Notes: generated by a model from the letters alone, not told the origin. A DNA stretch of 51,968 bases from Candidatus Bathyarchaeota archaeon (GCA_026015185.1 JAOZGX010000007.1:1-51968), one strand, 5' to 3'. Shown: positions 16,369-26,260, counted from the stretch's first letter. Program-made: numbers and translations.

Positions 16369-19125
16369 TTGAACGCATTGAGAGAACTTTCAAAGTATGG
16401 TCAATCATTTTGGCTTGATTATATTAGACGGAGTTTGATTACAGGTGGTGAACTCCGTCGCATGGTAGAGGAAGACGGTCTACGTGGTGTTACGAGTAAT
16501 CCAACAATATTCCAAAAAGCAATAGCGGGGAGCTCGGATTACGATAATGTAATAAGAAATTCTGTTAAAGCCGACTCTCATGTGGATGTAAATATTCTTT
16601 TTGAGAAAATATCGATTGAAGATATCCAGTTAGCGACTGATATCTTAAGACCAGTTTATGAAGAAACTAAGGGCTCTGATGGTTTCGTCAGCTTAGAACT
16701 ATCTCCACTTCTAGCGCGTGATACTGAAGGTAGTATTAATGAAGCCCGCCGATTATGGAAAATTATTAAACGTCCTAATGTAATGCTGAAAGTACCTGGG
16801 ACAAAGGAAGGAATACCAGTCATTGAACAACTTATAGAAGAGGGCATAAATGTTAATGTCACTTTACTTTTCTCTTTATCGCAATATGAATCGGTAGCTA
16901 AAGCATATATGAGAGGTTTAGAGCATTGCAAAGATCCCACCAAAGTATCATCAGTAGCCTCATTCTTTTTGAGCAGGATTGATAAGATCGTTGATAAAAA
17001 ATTAGATGAAATAGGTACACCCGAGGCTCTTGAACTTAAAGGCAAAATTGCGGTAGCTAATGCGAAAATAGCTTACAAGCTTTTTAAAGAAATATTTAGT
17101 GGGGAAAGTTGGGAGAGTCTGGTGAAACGTGGGGCACGAGTTCAACGAGTGTTATGGGCAAGTACCAGCACTAAAAATCCAACTTATTCTGATGTAATGT
17201 ACGTTGAAGAGCTAATAGGTTCCGACACAGTAAATACTATGCCACCTGTAACTATAAACGCATTTCGAGATCATGGCCAGCTGAAACTGACAATAGAAGA
17301 AGGACAAAAGGAAGCTGAAAACCAATTTGAGCAATTAAGTAAATTGGGTATTAATCTTAACCAAATTACAGAAGAATTACAAAAAGATGGCGTTAGGGCC
17401 TTTGCAGATTCATTCAATCAATTAATTTCTACATTGGAAGAAAAACGCCAAGCAATATTACAGAAGCAAGCGGATATTCGCATTCCTAAATTCGGTAAAT
17501 ATCAAATTCAAATTGCTAAACGGCTAGATCATCTAAGAAAAACTAATTTCATAAGGAGAATTTGGGAGAAGGATTACACTCTATGGACTCCAAAACCTCT
17601 ACCTGAGATTACCGATCGATTGGGATGGCTATCTCTTCCTGAGACTATGCACGACCAGCTTGAAGATTTTGTGTCTTTTGCAAATCAAATCAAATCAGAA
17701 GGATTTAGATATGTGGTCTTATTGGGAATGGGAGGATCAAGTCTAGCACCAGAAGTCTATCAAAAAATCTTTGGAAATAAAGAGGGATATCCAAAACTCT
17801 TAGTTCTCGACAGTACTCATCCATCAGCTATTGATTACTTAGAGAATGAAATAGATCTAATCAAAACTTTATTCATAGTATCTAGCAAATCTGGAACTAC
17901 GACGGAAACTCTTTCTCTATTTAGATATTTCTGGAAAAAGATTGGTGAAGTAGATAAAGATCGTGGTCGTCATTTTATTACGATCTCTGATCCTGGGACT
18001 CCGTTGATCAAATTAGCAGAAGAGAGAGGTTTTCGTCGTGCTTTCCAAGCAACACCTGATGTAGGAGGAAGATATTCTGCTCTGACTGCTTTTGGATTAT
18101 TACCTGCATCATTGATAGGAATGGACGTGCATCAATTTATCGATAGAGCTTGGACAATGTCTGAAAGCTGTGCTTTTTGTGTTTCTTCAAATGAAGCAAC
18201 AGGATTGATCATAGGCTCTGCACTTGGTGAGCTGACAAAAATAGGAATAGATAAGGTAACATTTCTAACTTCTTCATCTATTGGAAGCTTTCCAGATTGG
18301 GTAGAGCAACTTATTGCAGAAAGTATCGGTAAAGATGGTAAAGGCATAATTCCAATAGTGAATGAACCAATAACAACGCCAGATAATTATGGAGAAGATA
18401 GGTTCTTTGTCCACTTTTTCAGTAAGGAAGATGATGAAGCAGATTTAGAAGGTCTTGTTGAAACCTTAGAGAAAAAAGGTCACCCCATGATAAGCATCAA
18501 TTTTACTGATAAGCTAAATTTGAGTCAAGAGATCTATGGTTGGGAGTTGGCAATAGCTGCTGCTGGCTCCATTATTGGTGTACATCCATTTAATCAACCT
18601 AATGTCCAAATGGCTAAGGACCTAGCAAAGAAAATGATGGATAAAACAGAAAAAGGCATAAAAGACAACGAAAAAGTAGAAACAATATCGATTGAAGACA
18701 AGGAGAATTTATCAAAAGCTATGAAGGAATGGATTAATCAAGCTAAGAAAGGAGATTATATTGCTATCCAAGCTTACTTACCGAGAACAGTGGAAACAAA
18801 CAAAGTATTGCAAAAAATCCGTATTGAATTCTTGAATCGCTACAAATTAGCAACTACATTTGGTTATGGTCCACGATTTTTACACTCAACCGGACAATTA
18901 CATAAAGGCGGTCCTAACACTGGATTATTTATTCAATTGATAGATGAACTGGAAGAAGATTTAGCGGTTCCCGAAACTAGCTATACTTTTGGAACACTAA
19001 TTAAGGCTCAAGCATTGGGAGATTATAAAGCCCTAAGGCAACTTAACCGCAGAATCCTTCGAATAAATTTGAAAAGAGACATAATTGATGGACTTTCATC
19101 ATTAAATGAGTTGATAAAGGAATAG
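16369..19125 (+). CDS. tal-pgi: Bifunctional transaldolase / glucose-6-phosphate isomerase
   Basis: 918 residues. About 1-360 are transaldolase: TSNPTIFQKAI, the Schiff-base lysine Lys141 in VMLKVPGTKEG, and TVNTMPPVTINAF. About 380-900 are phosphoglucose isomerase: GMGGSSLAPEV, SSKSGTTTETLS and TPDVGGRYSALTAFGL. The fusion is known from bacteria, where it sits with zwf and gnd. It links glucose-6-phosphate to the pentose phosphate pool. The start is a TTG with an excellent AAAGGTGGT ribosome site, 24 bases after transketolase. Both active sites look intact. Confidence 0.96.
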   Translation: MNALRELSKYGQSFWLDYIRRSLITGGELRRMVEEDGLRGVTSNPTIFQKAIAGSSDYDNVIRNSVKADSHVDVNILFEKISIEDIQLATDILRPVYEETKGSDGFVSLELSPLLARDTEGSINEARRLWKIIKRPNVMLKVPGTKEGIPVIEQLIEEGINVNVTLLFSLSQYESVAKAYMRGLEHCKDPTKVSSVASFFLSRIDKIVDKKLDEIGTPEALELKGKIAVANAKIAYKLFKEIFSGESWESLVKRGARVQRVLWASTSTKNPTYSDVMYVEELIGSDTVNTMPPVTINAFRDHGQLKLTIEEGQKEAENQFEQLSKLGINLNQITEELQKDGVRAFADSFNQLISTLEEKRQAILQKQADIRIPKFGKYQIQIAKRLDHLRKTNFIRRIWEKDYTLWTPKPLPEITDRLGWLSLPETMHDQLEDFVSFANQIKSEGFRYVVLLGMGGSSLAPEVYQKIFGNKEGYPKLLVLDSTHPSAIDYLENEIDLIKTLFIVSSKSGTTTETLSLFRYFWKKIGEVDKDRGRHFITISDPGTPLIKLAEERGFRRAFQATPDVGGRYSALTAFGLLPASLIGMDVHQFIDRAWTMSESCAFCVSSNEATGLIIGSALGELTKIGIDKVTFLTSSSIGSFPDWVEQLIAESIGKDGKGIIPIVNEPITTPDNYGEDRFFVHFFSKEDDEADLEGLVETLEKKGHPMISINFTDKLNLSQEIYGWELAIAAAGSIIGVHPFNQPNVQMAKDLAKKMMDKTEKGIKDNEKVETISIEDKENLSKAMKEWINQAKKGDYIAIQAYLPRTVETNKVLQKIRIEFLNRYKLATTFGYGPRFLHSTGQLHKGGPNTGLFIQLIDELEEDLAVPETSYTFGTLIKAQALGDYKALRQLNRRILRINLKRDIIDGLSSLNELIKE

Positions 19126-19149
19126 AATTCAAACTCTAAAGAAAATGAA

Positions 19150-20067
19150 GTGAAAAAAATGGATTTAGGAATGATAGGTCTTGGAAGAATGGGTTCTAAT
19201 ATGGTTATGCGACTTTTAAAAGGAGGTCACAGGGTCATAGGTAATGCTCGAACTAAAGAGAGCGTAGATCATATTATTGAAAAAGGCGCTGATGGTGCAT
19301 ATTCCCTAGATGAACTAGTAGAAAAATTATCGAAACCAAGAATTCTCTGGATGATGATTCCTGCAGGTGCACCAGTAGACAAAACGATCGAAGTATTATT
19401 GTTGAAATTGGATAAAGGTGATATTATCATTGATGGTGGGAACTCGAACTATAAGGACTCAGTTCGTAGGGCTGCTGTAGTGAAGGAAAAGGAAATGCAT
19501 TATGTGGATGTAGGAACAAGCGGTGGTATTTGGGGGCTAAAGGAAGGTTATTGCTTGATGATAGGTGGTGAAAAGGATATAGTGGACTATCTAAGACCAA
19601 TTTTTGAGACTCTGGCACCTGCTGCAGATAAAGGGTGGGGGCATGTAGGACCAAGTGGTGCGGGTCACTTGGTAAAAATGATACATAACGGAATAGAATA
19701 TGGATTAATGGAAGCGTACTCCGAAGGTTTTGCTTTGCTAAAAAGTAAAGAAGAATTTAATCTAGATCTCCATCAAATTTCAGAGATTTGGCAATATGGC
19801 AGCGTTGTAAGATCTTGGCTTTTAGACCTTATAGTTAGGGCTTTATCTGAGGATTCCGAATTGAAAGATATTAAACCATATGTAGCTGATTCAGGAGAAG
19901 GCAGGTGGACGGTTTTTGAAGCGATAGATCAAGACATCGCTGCGCCAGTGATTACTCTGTCATTAATTCAACGCTTAAGATCACGCGATGAAGAATCCTT
20001 TTCGGATAGACTTTTGGCTGCTATGAGATATCAATTTGGTGGACATGCTATTAAACGGAAGGAATGA
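19150..20067 (+). CDS. gnd: 6-phosphogluconate dehydrogenase, decarboxylating (short type)
   Basis: 305 residues of the short, GntZ/YqeC-like form, which often uses NAD. It has the Rossmann start IGLGRMGSNMVMRL, the substrate motif DVGTSGGIWGLKEGY, the catalytic lysine region SGAGHLVKMIHNGIEYG, and a helical C-terminal half. It oxidises 6-phosphogluconate to ribulose-5-phosphate and carbon dioxide. The start is GTG at 19150; an ATG at 19159 would remove only three residues. One base separates its stop from the zwf start. Confidence 0.95.
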   Translation: MKKMDLGMIGLGRMGSNMVMRLLKGGHRVIGNARTKESVDHIIEKGADGAYSLDELVEKLSKPRILWMMIPAGAPVDKTIEVLLLKLDKGDIIIDGGNSNYKDSVRRAAVVKEKEMHYVDVGTSGGIWGLKEGYCLMIGGEKDIVDYLRPIFETLAPAADKGWGHVGPSGAGHLVKMIHNGIEYGLMEAYSEGFALLKSKEEFNLDLHQISEIWQYGSVVRSWLLDLIVRALSEDSELKDIKPYVADSGEGRWTVFEAIDQDIAAPVITLSLIQRLRSRDEESFSDRLLAAMRYQFGGHAIKRKE

Positions 20068-20068
20068 A

Positions 20069-21517
20069 ATGTCGCTTAATCAAATCGAACCCCACATTTT
20101 CATAATCTTTGGTGCTACTGGCAATCTTGCCAGTCGAAAATTATTCCCAGCTATTTATCAAATATCGGCTAAAGAAGAATTGAAAAGTAAAAGCATTATT
20201 CTTGGTGTTGCTCGAAAGGATATGGATGAAAAAAAATATCGAATGTTAACTCATGATATGCTGAAATCTGCAGGATTATCAATCGATGATAAAGACTATT
20301 CTCCATGGTGTGACGCTTGCTTGTTTTACCATTCTATTGGTCAAGGAGAATTGGAGGATTATGAAAAATTAGCTGAAAAAATCAAGACCATTGAAAAGAA
20401 AAACTCGATGTCGGGAAACCGAATTTTCAACATGGCACTTCCACCAAGTGTTTTTCCAAAAGCTATTGTAGGACTTAGTAAGGCTGGTCTTAACCATAGT
20501 CCTGGGTGGACGCGTTTAGTTGTAGAAAAGCCATTTGGATATGATTTTGAGTCAGCGAAAGAACTCAATAATTTAATCCACAAATATTTCGACGAATCAC
20601 AAATTTACAGAATCGATCACTTTCTTGGAAAGGAAACTGTTCAGAATTTACTGGTATTTCGTTTTGCCAATGCTTTTTTCGAACATTTATGGAGTCGTGA
20701 ACACGTCGAAAGTGTTGAAATTACTGTAGCTGAGAAAGTAGGAATTGAAGGAAGAGCCAACTATTATGAGAAAATTGGCGCTCTTCGCGATATGGTTCAG
20801 AATCATCTTACTCAACTTCTAACTATGGTTGCAATGGAAATTCCAGTAGCGTTCGAAGCAGACTCGATACGTAATGAAAAGGTCAAAGTTTTACAACAAA
20901 TAGCTCCAATAACTTCCGAGGATGTTGTTTTTGGACAATATATCAAAGGAAAGGTTGATAATAAACAAGTCCAGGGTTTTAAAGACGAAGCTGGCATATC
21001 CTCTGATTCAAACACTGAGACTTTTGTAGCTCTCAAGATGGAGATAGCTAATTGGCGTTGGAAAGGAGTTCCATTCTATCTTCAAACGGGCAAAAGGATG
21101 ACGGAAAGACTTACTGAGATTGTAATTAGATTTCATTGTGCCCCAATATCAATTTTCAAACCATATGAAAAAACATGTGCTCTGGAACCCAACGTACTTA
21201 TCATTACTATTCAACCTGATGAAGGATTTGATTTAAAATTTCAAGTAAAGTCTTTAGGGCAACCAATTACCCTCTCTAGCCAAAAGTTAAAATTCAGATA
21301 TTCTGAAGAATTCGGATCACTTCCTGATGCATATGAGACCCTACTATTGGATGTTATAAATGGTGACCAAACCCTCTTTGTGCGTTATGATGAAGTAGAA
21401 GCTGCTTGGAGAATTTACGATCAATTACTAGATAAGAAGATCCCAATACGCATTTATGAAGCTGGATCTAAGGGGCCCGTTGAAACAAGACAATTGTTCT
21501 CATCTGGATTGTTGTAA
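20069..21517 (+). CDS. zwf: Glucose-6-phosphate dehydrogenase
   Basis: 482 residues from the ATG at 20069, chosen because GGAAGGA lies just upstream; an in-frame TTG at 20036 lies inside gnd. It has the nucleotide-binding GATGNLASRKL at 15-25, the signature RIDHFLGKE at 181-189, and the catalytic His246 in MVQNHLTQLL. It makes 6-phosphogluconolactone and reduces NAD(P). The classic bacterial/eukaryotic Zwf family is rare in archaea. It overlaps pgl by one base (TAATG). Confidence 0.97.
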   Translation: MSLNQIEPHIFIIFGATGNLASRKLFPAIYQISAKEELKSKSIILGVARKDMDEKKYRMLTHDMLKSAGLSIDDKDYSPWCDACLFYHSIGQGELEDYEKLAEKIKTIEKKNSMSGNRIFNMALPPSVFPKAIVGLSKAGLNHSPGWTRLVVEKPFGYDFESAKELNNLIHKYFDESQIYRIDHFLGKETVQNLLVFRFANAFFEHLWSREHVESVEITVAEKVGIEGRANYYEKIGALRDMVQNHLTQLLTMVAMEIPVAFEADSIRNEKVKVLQQIAPITSEDVVFGQYIKGKVDNKQVQGFKDEAGISSDSNTETFVALKMEIANWRWKGVPFYLQTGKRMTERLTEIVIRFHCAPISIFKPYEKTCALEPNVLIITIQPDEGFDLKFQVKSLGQPITLSSQKLKFRYSEEFGSLPDAYETLLLDVINGDQTLFVRYDEVEAAWRIYDQLLDKKIPIRIYEAGSKGPVETRQLFSSGLL

Positions 21518-22248
21518 TGGTAGGATCTGTTGTGGCTGAAATTCAACATTATGAAACTCTAGATCTAGCGAGTAAGGCCATAGCCAAAGATATTAGGAGA
21601 AAAATTAAAAAGGTTTTATTTAGAAAAAATGAATTTAACCTTGCTATCTCAGGTGGAAATACTCCAAACCGTCTTTTTACCCTTTTAGGAAGCGAATATA
21701 AAGATAGCATATCTTGGCAACGCGTTCATATCTTTTGGGGTGATGAACGTTGCGTACAAAAAGACCATCCAGATAGTAACTACACTATGGCGTACAATAA
21801 TCTAATTTCAAAGATTACAATTCCTAATAAAAATATTCATCGAATAATCACAGAATTAAAAAATCCACACAAATCCGCCTTAGATTATGAAGAATTACTA
21901 AAAAAATTCTTTTCGAAAGGTTCACAGTATACCTTTGATCTAATGTTATTGGGCATGGGTGAAGATGGCCATACAGCATCACTTTTTCCTAAGAGTCCAA
22001 TATTGAAGGAAGAAGTACATTGGGTTTCTGATGTTATAGCCCCTTCGACCAATCGCCCTAGAAATAGAATTACACTTACCATACCGGTGATCAATCGTTC
22101 AGAATCGATTTTTTTCCTTATTTCTGGTAAAAAGAAAATTACAATTGCAGAGTCGATCTTCAAAGAACCCAAAGTAGCAATTAAAAAATATCCTGCGGCA
22201 ATGATACGCGCTATTGAAGATACGACTTGGTATGTTGCTAAGAATTGA
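21517..22248 (+). CDS. pgl: 6-phosphogluconolactonase (DevB type)
   Basis: 243 residues of the DevB/SOL family, which hydrolyses the lactone made by Zwf. Motifs: AISGGNTPNRLFTLL, WGDERCVQKDHPDSNY and LGMGEDGHTASLFP, where Glu/Asp and His form the active site, then ITLTIPVINRSESIFFLISG. It overlaps zwf by one base and ends the pentose phosphate operon, nine bases before the convergent rpe-like gene. No odd features. Confidence 0.96.
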   Translation: MVGSVVAEIQHYETLDLASKAIAKDIRRKIKKVLFRKNEFNLAISGGNTPNRLFTLLGSEYKDSISWQRVHIFWGDERCVQKDHPDSNYTMAYNNLISKITIPNKNIHRIITELKNPHKSALDYEELLKKFFSKGSQYTFDLMLLGMGEDGHTASLFPKSPILKEEVHWVSDVIAPSTNRPRNRITLTIPVINRSESIFFLISGKKKITIAESIFKEPKVAIKKYPAAMIRAIEDTTWYVAKN

Positions 22249-22256
22249 ATTACGAT

Positions 22257-22892
22257 TCAAATTTTCGCTGCATTACTTAACTCTATTAGCGCTTCATCTA
22301 TATTTTCACTCTTGAGGATATAAGATCCAGATGCAAAAATATTGGCACCAGATTCTCTTGCAAGTTTTACATTTTCAGGATTCATACAACCATCTACTTC
22401 TATTGGAATTGATTGATCTACTTTTCTAAGCTCTCTTATCTTTTCTAATGGTCCCGGATTAAATTCTTTATTTATGCAGTAACTACCCGGGTCAACTGTC
22501 ATTACTAGTAATCCATCGATCTTCTTAAGATAAGGAGTTATCGACTCTATAGGTGTTTTTGGTATTATGGCTAAATTAATCTTAACTCCCTGTTTTCTAA
22601 CATATTCGATTGTAAAATCGATGTCCTTTAATGTCTCAATATGTGTCGTTATTAAATCGACTTTATGTGCATTATCCCTTATCCATTCCAAAGGATCCAT
22701 TATCATTAAATGAGCTTCATATTCAATACCCTCTGGAAGTTTGAAATCAAAATTTAGGGATGTATTTGGAACAAATTCCCCATCCATAATATCAAGTTGT
22801 ACTCTCTTCACTTTTCCTATTACTTTAATGAGCATCTGATCTAAATCTTTTTGGGAATCTGTAATGATTGCTGGAACTACAAGAGTATTCAT
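22257..22892 (-). CDS. rpe: Ribulose-phosphate 3-epimerase-like protein
   Basis: 211 residues with a TIM-barrel fold: VVPAIITDSQ (start of strand 1), RVQLDIMDGEFVPN (metal and catalytic Asp), YEAHLMIMDP, GLLVMTVDPGS, IPIEVDGCMN (second catalytic Asp) and FASGSYILKS (phosphate loop). It converts ribulose-5-phosphate to xylulose-5-phosphate and so completes the route from Gnd to transketolase. It is more divergent than the neighbouring enzymes, for instance in AIITDS where SILSAD is usual, so it may be a native archaeal member rather than part of the imported operon. Confidence 0.88.
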   Translation of the reverse strand: MNTLVVPAIITDSQKDLDQMLIKVIGKVKRVQLDIMDGEFVPNTSLNFDFKLPEGIEYEAHLMIMDPLEWIRDNAHKVDLITTHIETLKDIDFTIEYVRKQGVKINLAIIPKTPIESITPYLKKIDGLLVMTVDPGSYCINKEFNPGPLEKIRELRKVDQSIPIEVDGCMNPENVKLARESGANIFASGSYILKSENIDEALIELSNAAKI

Positions 22893-22967
22893 TGGTTACA
22901 TGCTCCTTAAATCAAATTCAAAAATATTTCATTTAAACTTAACTTTGCATTCGATAATATATCCATC

Positions 22968-22999
22968 AGTTAATTTTATTTTCTCACATTTTCAATAAT
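22968..22999 (+). repeat. 32-base direct repeat, copy 1
   Basis: A T-rich 32-base sequence, from agttaatttt to ttcaataat, is repeated without change at 26295-26326. The two copies flank the sensor-kinase gene pair. Confidence 0.75.
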
Positions 23000-23104
23000 G
23001 TCCTATTGCTATAAAGGTCGATTTGTAAGAAGTTATTCTCTCTTGGTTTATTACTGAAATTATGGAATATATTCAAATATTGTTAACACCATCAAAAAAT
23101 TAAA

Positions 23105-23120
23105 AATAGCGCGCGCTATT
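23105..23120. repeat. GC element, perfect palindrome AATAGCGCGCGCTATT
   Basis: A 16-base perfect inverted repeat, 110 bases upstream of the sensor-kinase start. It is one of the cleanest examples of the motif. Confidence 0.7.
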
Positions 23121-23229
23121 GAACCAAGTATACACCATTTCAAAAAATTTATGGGAGCTAGGAATAACAAATTTAGTAGGAAAAATTGCTTTACAATTCA
23201 AGTTCTAGATATTAAAATAGGTTTCAGAT

Positions 23230-25035
23230 ATGAAGATTACAATATCCGATAAGTTGTTGCTGGGTTTCGGATTTCTGATACTTTTATTGGCATTAAGTGC
23301 TTATATTTCATATCAGCAGACCACCTATATTAATCAAGATGTGCACCAGATCGTCTATGTAGCATTACCACTTGAAGAAGCCGTACTAGAGATGGAGATC
23401 GGTGTTTGGGAAACAGCTATTGAGGTCTTAAAATATGTCCGAGATCCAGATGCGGATACTAAAGAAAGTGTAAGCGTTTCCGCTGCTAACTTTGAGAGGA
23501 CTGCAGCAGAATATCGATGGATGGCTGAGACTGATGAACAAGAGGAGTTGGGTAAAGAAGTCGCGACACTCTATTTAGAATTTAAACAATCAGGTGATCA
23601 AATCATGAACCTTACGGATCAGCAAACAACCGAGCTTCAGATATTCAGGGAGAGCGTCGAAAATATTGAAGAATTAATTGACGAGAAACTCAAGATATCC
23701 ATCGATAGAAGGGTTTTAAGGGCTGAGATGAAATTAGAATCTGCGCTTGGTATGGAAAATAATATTGAAGAATACGTGGCTGCGATTGAAAGCTATCTAG
23801 ATAGCCAAGATCCCACCCTACTGGAAGAGATCTTGGATGCAGAAGTAGAATTTGAGCAATTCCACAACCAATATCGAGAAACTAACCCATCAACTGAGGA
23901 GACTCGCTTGATCATCCAGATAGACGAAAACTTCAGAAAAGCCAAGAAGGCTGGCAATGAAGTAATAATACTAACGGATAATTTGAATGAACTTCTAGAT
24001 CAGTTTGAAGAAGATCTTGAGGAAATAGATAATATGATCGAAGATGAGATCCATCCTTTAATACATGCGCAGACAGTCAAGTCAGCAGAAAATGCCAAGA
24101 GTTCTGGCACGGTAGTGACGACTTCATTGATAATAATGAGTGTTTTAGGGTTATCTTTCGGAGTTGGTGCAGCATTAGTTATTATCCAAGGAATATCCAA
24201 ACCCCTTTTCAGCTTAATAGAGGGAGCAAAGAAAATTGGTGGTGGATCCTACGAGTATCGGATTGACCTAAAGACAAAAGATGAGATCGGCACTTTAACT
24301 AACGCTTTCAATAGTATGGCTGATCAACTTCAATCGCGCGAGCTAATGAAGGATCGATTCATATCTTCAGCCACTCATGAGCTAAGAACTCCTCTGGTAT
24401 CCATTAAAGGCTTCATAGATCGAGTTACTAAAGGAAAATCGGGTAGATTACCTGATCAAGTAACATTGGAATTAGAAATAGTAAAGCGAAATACTGAACG
24501 TCTTTTAAGCCTAGTCAACGAACTGCTAGAAGTCCGTCGCATGGAATCTGGAAAGCTCAAATTAAACCTTAAGCCAATAGACCTCCAAGAGGTCATTCAG
24601 CATTGCGCAAAAGAAATTCAACCATTAATTGAACAAAAAAAACAAAGATTCAACTTAAAAGTTCCAAGAGGTCGCTTACCAATCAAAGGGGATAGCGTCA
24701 GACTCAGCCAAGCTCTAATGAACCTACTAGACAATGCATCTAAATTCACTCCCGAAAGCGGAAAAATAGCATTTACTGTTAAAAATATGAAGAAAAGCAT
24801 TCAAGTTCAAGTAAAAGATACGGGGATTGGCATTAGAAAAAAGGATCTTGGAAAGATTTTTGAACCATTTGCAGATATCGAGAAATCTAGTTATGTTAGG
24901 GGTACTGGATTGGGTCTAAGTGTAACCAAAGGCCTAATTAAAGGTCATAAAGGGAGGATAGGGGTAGAGTCTTCTGGTGAAGGGAAAGGAACCACATTTA
25001 CTTTCACTATACCAAGAATATATGGGGAGAAGTGA
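23230..25035 (+). CDS. Membrane sensor histidine kinase (HAMP-HisKA-HATPase)
   Basis: 601 residues. A membrane helix at about 8-26 and another at about 293-318 enclose a mostly helical, acidic outer sensor domain of some 265 residues (four-helix-bundle-like, rich in Glu/Asp). After it come HAMP (to about 370), the phosphoacceptor His383 in SSATHELRTPLVS, and the ATPase domain with NLLDNASKF (N box), VKDTGIGI (G1) and GTGLGLSVTKGLI (G2). It would autophosphorylate on an outside signal, but no response regulator gene is in the window. Four-base spacing or overlap with the next gene makes that gene its likely partner. Confidence 0.94.
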   Translation: MKITISDKLLLGFGFLILLLALSAYISYQQTTYINQDVHQIVYVALPLEEAVLEMEIGVWETAIEVLKYVRDPDADTKESVSVSAANFERTAAEYRWMAETDEQEELGKEVATLYLEFKQSGDQIMNLTDQQTTELQIFRESVENIEELIDEKLKISIDRRVLRAEMKLESALGMENNIEEYVAAIESYLDSQDPTLLEEILDAEVEFEQFHNQYRETNPSTEETRLIIQIDENFRKAKKAGNEVIILTDNLNELLDQFEEDLEEIDNMIEDEIHPLIHAQTVKSAENAKSSGTVVTTSLIIMSVLGLSFGVGAALVIIQGISKPLFSLIEGAKKIGGGSYEYRIDLKTKDEIGTLTNAFNSMADQLQSRELMKDRFISSATHELRTPLVSIKGFIDRVTKGKSGRLPDQVTLELEIVKRNTERLLSLVNELLEVRRMESGKLKLNLKPIDLQEVIQHCAKEIQPLIEQKKQRFNLKVPRGRLPIKGDSVRLSQALMNLLDNASKFTPESGKIAFTVKNMKKSIQVQVKDTGIGIRKKDLGKIFEPFADIEKSSYVRGTGLGLSVTKGLIKGHKGRIGVESSGEGKGTTFTFTIPRIYGEK

Positions 25036-25040
25036 GTCCA

Positions 25041-26225
25041 ATGAAACGATTTCTGCTCCATACATTAGTTTTTACATTACTACTTGGAGTCAGTACGAGT
25101 CATATTCAAGCACAAGAGTTGATGGAAATCCCAATGGGTACTATCCCTAGGATCAATGGAAGGATTTCCTTTGATGAATGGGATGATGCCTTGGAAATTG
25201 AAGTGATCCATCCTTGGCAGAATTTACGTTTAAAAACCGACTGCCAAAATCTCTATATCCTATTTCAAGCGAAGGGAGGACGGGCTCGTGTTTTCTACAT
25301 TGCGTTTGATGCAAACCAAAATAATGAATCCTATGATGCCGGAGACGATATTAAAATATTATTGCAAGGAGAATACAGGGATAATTACTACACTGAGGAA
25401 TATTTTTTTGAACCCGATTTACAACAGGACGGAGAGGGAATAGGGACTTATGACGAAGCACTCGCTATATGGACTTATGAATTAGCGATACCTAAAAAAT
25501 CCACAGACCCTTATGGAAATGATCCTGATATCATAAACGATAGATCCATATTGATGATCCTGAGAATTATGTTTGAGGGCGAGGAGAACATAATCGAAAA
25601 GAAGATCATAATAAAACCAATACCGGCAACACCTGAATCGCCCGCTACTCCAGAACCATCGCCTATGCCAACACCAAGTCCACCTCCAACTCCTGCTCCG
25701 TCACCCCCATTTACACAGGCCCTTGTTCCTTCCTTAGAAGCTTTTCAGTGGGTTTTTCTATGGTTGAAAATCCTCCTTATCCTAGTTGGTCTTTTTATCG
25801 GAATATTTGCTAGTATCAAAGTGGGGGCACCTATTGCTAGACGTTATGAACCATTCAAACAAGTACGTCAGCTAAAATATCAATTCGATTGTGTAATATC
25901 TTTTGGGATATTGTTAACTATCGCACTTTTGGGAACAGCACATCTTGGAGCATTAAGCTATAATGTGCCTTGGCCGAACTTGACAACCATCATATTCGGT
26001 ATTTTTGTAATACTTGCATGGATAATGTCTCCGCTCATTCTAAAAGGTATAAAATGGTCATTTATCATAACCATAATTGTGGTTATAACTGCTGATGTTA
26101 CTATTGCGCTAAACCAATATAGTTTATTAATTCGTTCTTACGAGCCCTATTCAATCTCTTTCATCCTATACTACATTATCTCGACTATTGGATTATACTT
26201 TTTTTACAAAGGCTACAAGTCTTAG
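25041..26225 (+). CDS. Secreted DOMON/CBM9-like domain with Pro-rich linker and membrane tail
   Basis: 394 residues from the ATG at 25041; a GTG at 25032 is the other choice and overlaps the kinase stop. A signal peptide (about 1-25, ending near SHIQAQ) is followed by a beta-rich domain (about 30-175) that begins IPRINGRISFDEWDDALEI, the pattern of CBM9/DOMON-type sugar- or haem-binding domains. A linker of Pro/Ser/Thr repeats follows (about 195-225), and four or five membrane helices fill the rest. It is co-transcribed with the sensor kinase, so it probably presents a ligand to the kinase or reports membrane state. The domain call is from pattern only. Confidence 0.7.
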   Translation: MKRFLLHTLVFTLLLGVSTSHIQAQELMEIPMGTIPRINGRISFDEWDDALEIEVIHPWQNLRLKTDCQNLYILFQAKGGRARVFYIAFDANQNNESYDAGDDIKILLQGEYRDNYYTEEYFFEPDLQQDGEGIGTYDEALAIWTYELAIPKKSTDPYGNDPDIINDRSILMILRIMFEGEENIIEKKIIIKPIPATPESPATPEPSPMPTPSPPPTPAPSPPFTQALVPSLEAFQWVFLWLKILLILVGLFIGIFASIKVGAPIARRYEPFKQVRQLKYQFDCVISFGILLTIALLGTAHLGALSYNVPWPNLTTIIFGIFVILAWIMSPLILKGIKWSFIITIIVVITADVTIALNQYSLLIRSYEPYSISFILYYIISTIGLYFFYKGYKS

Positions 26226-26260
26226 CGGTTATTAATGCTTAGTATTAGCTATGCCTTAAT

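Larger units (their letters stand above)
22893..23229. other. 337-base intergenic region
   Basis: AT-rich spacer with divergent promoters for rpe and the sensor kinase. It contains one copy of a 32-base direct repeat (22968-22999) and a perfect GC palindrome (23105-23120). I see no gene. Confidence 0.7.

Noticed and set aside
20036-20068. Upstream TTG start for zwf
   Set aside because: It lies within gnd, has no ribosome site, and adds residues not seen in Zwf; the ATG at 20069 has GGAAGGA.
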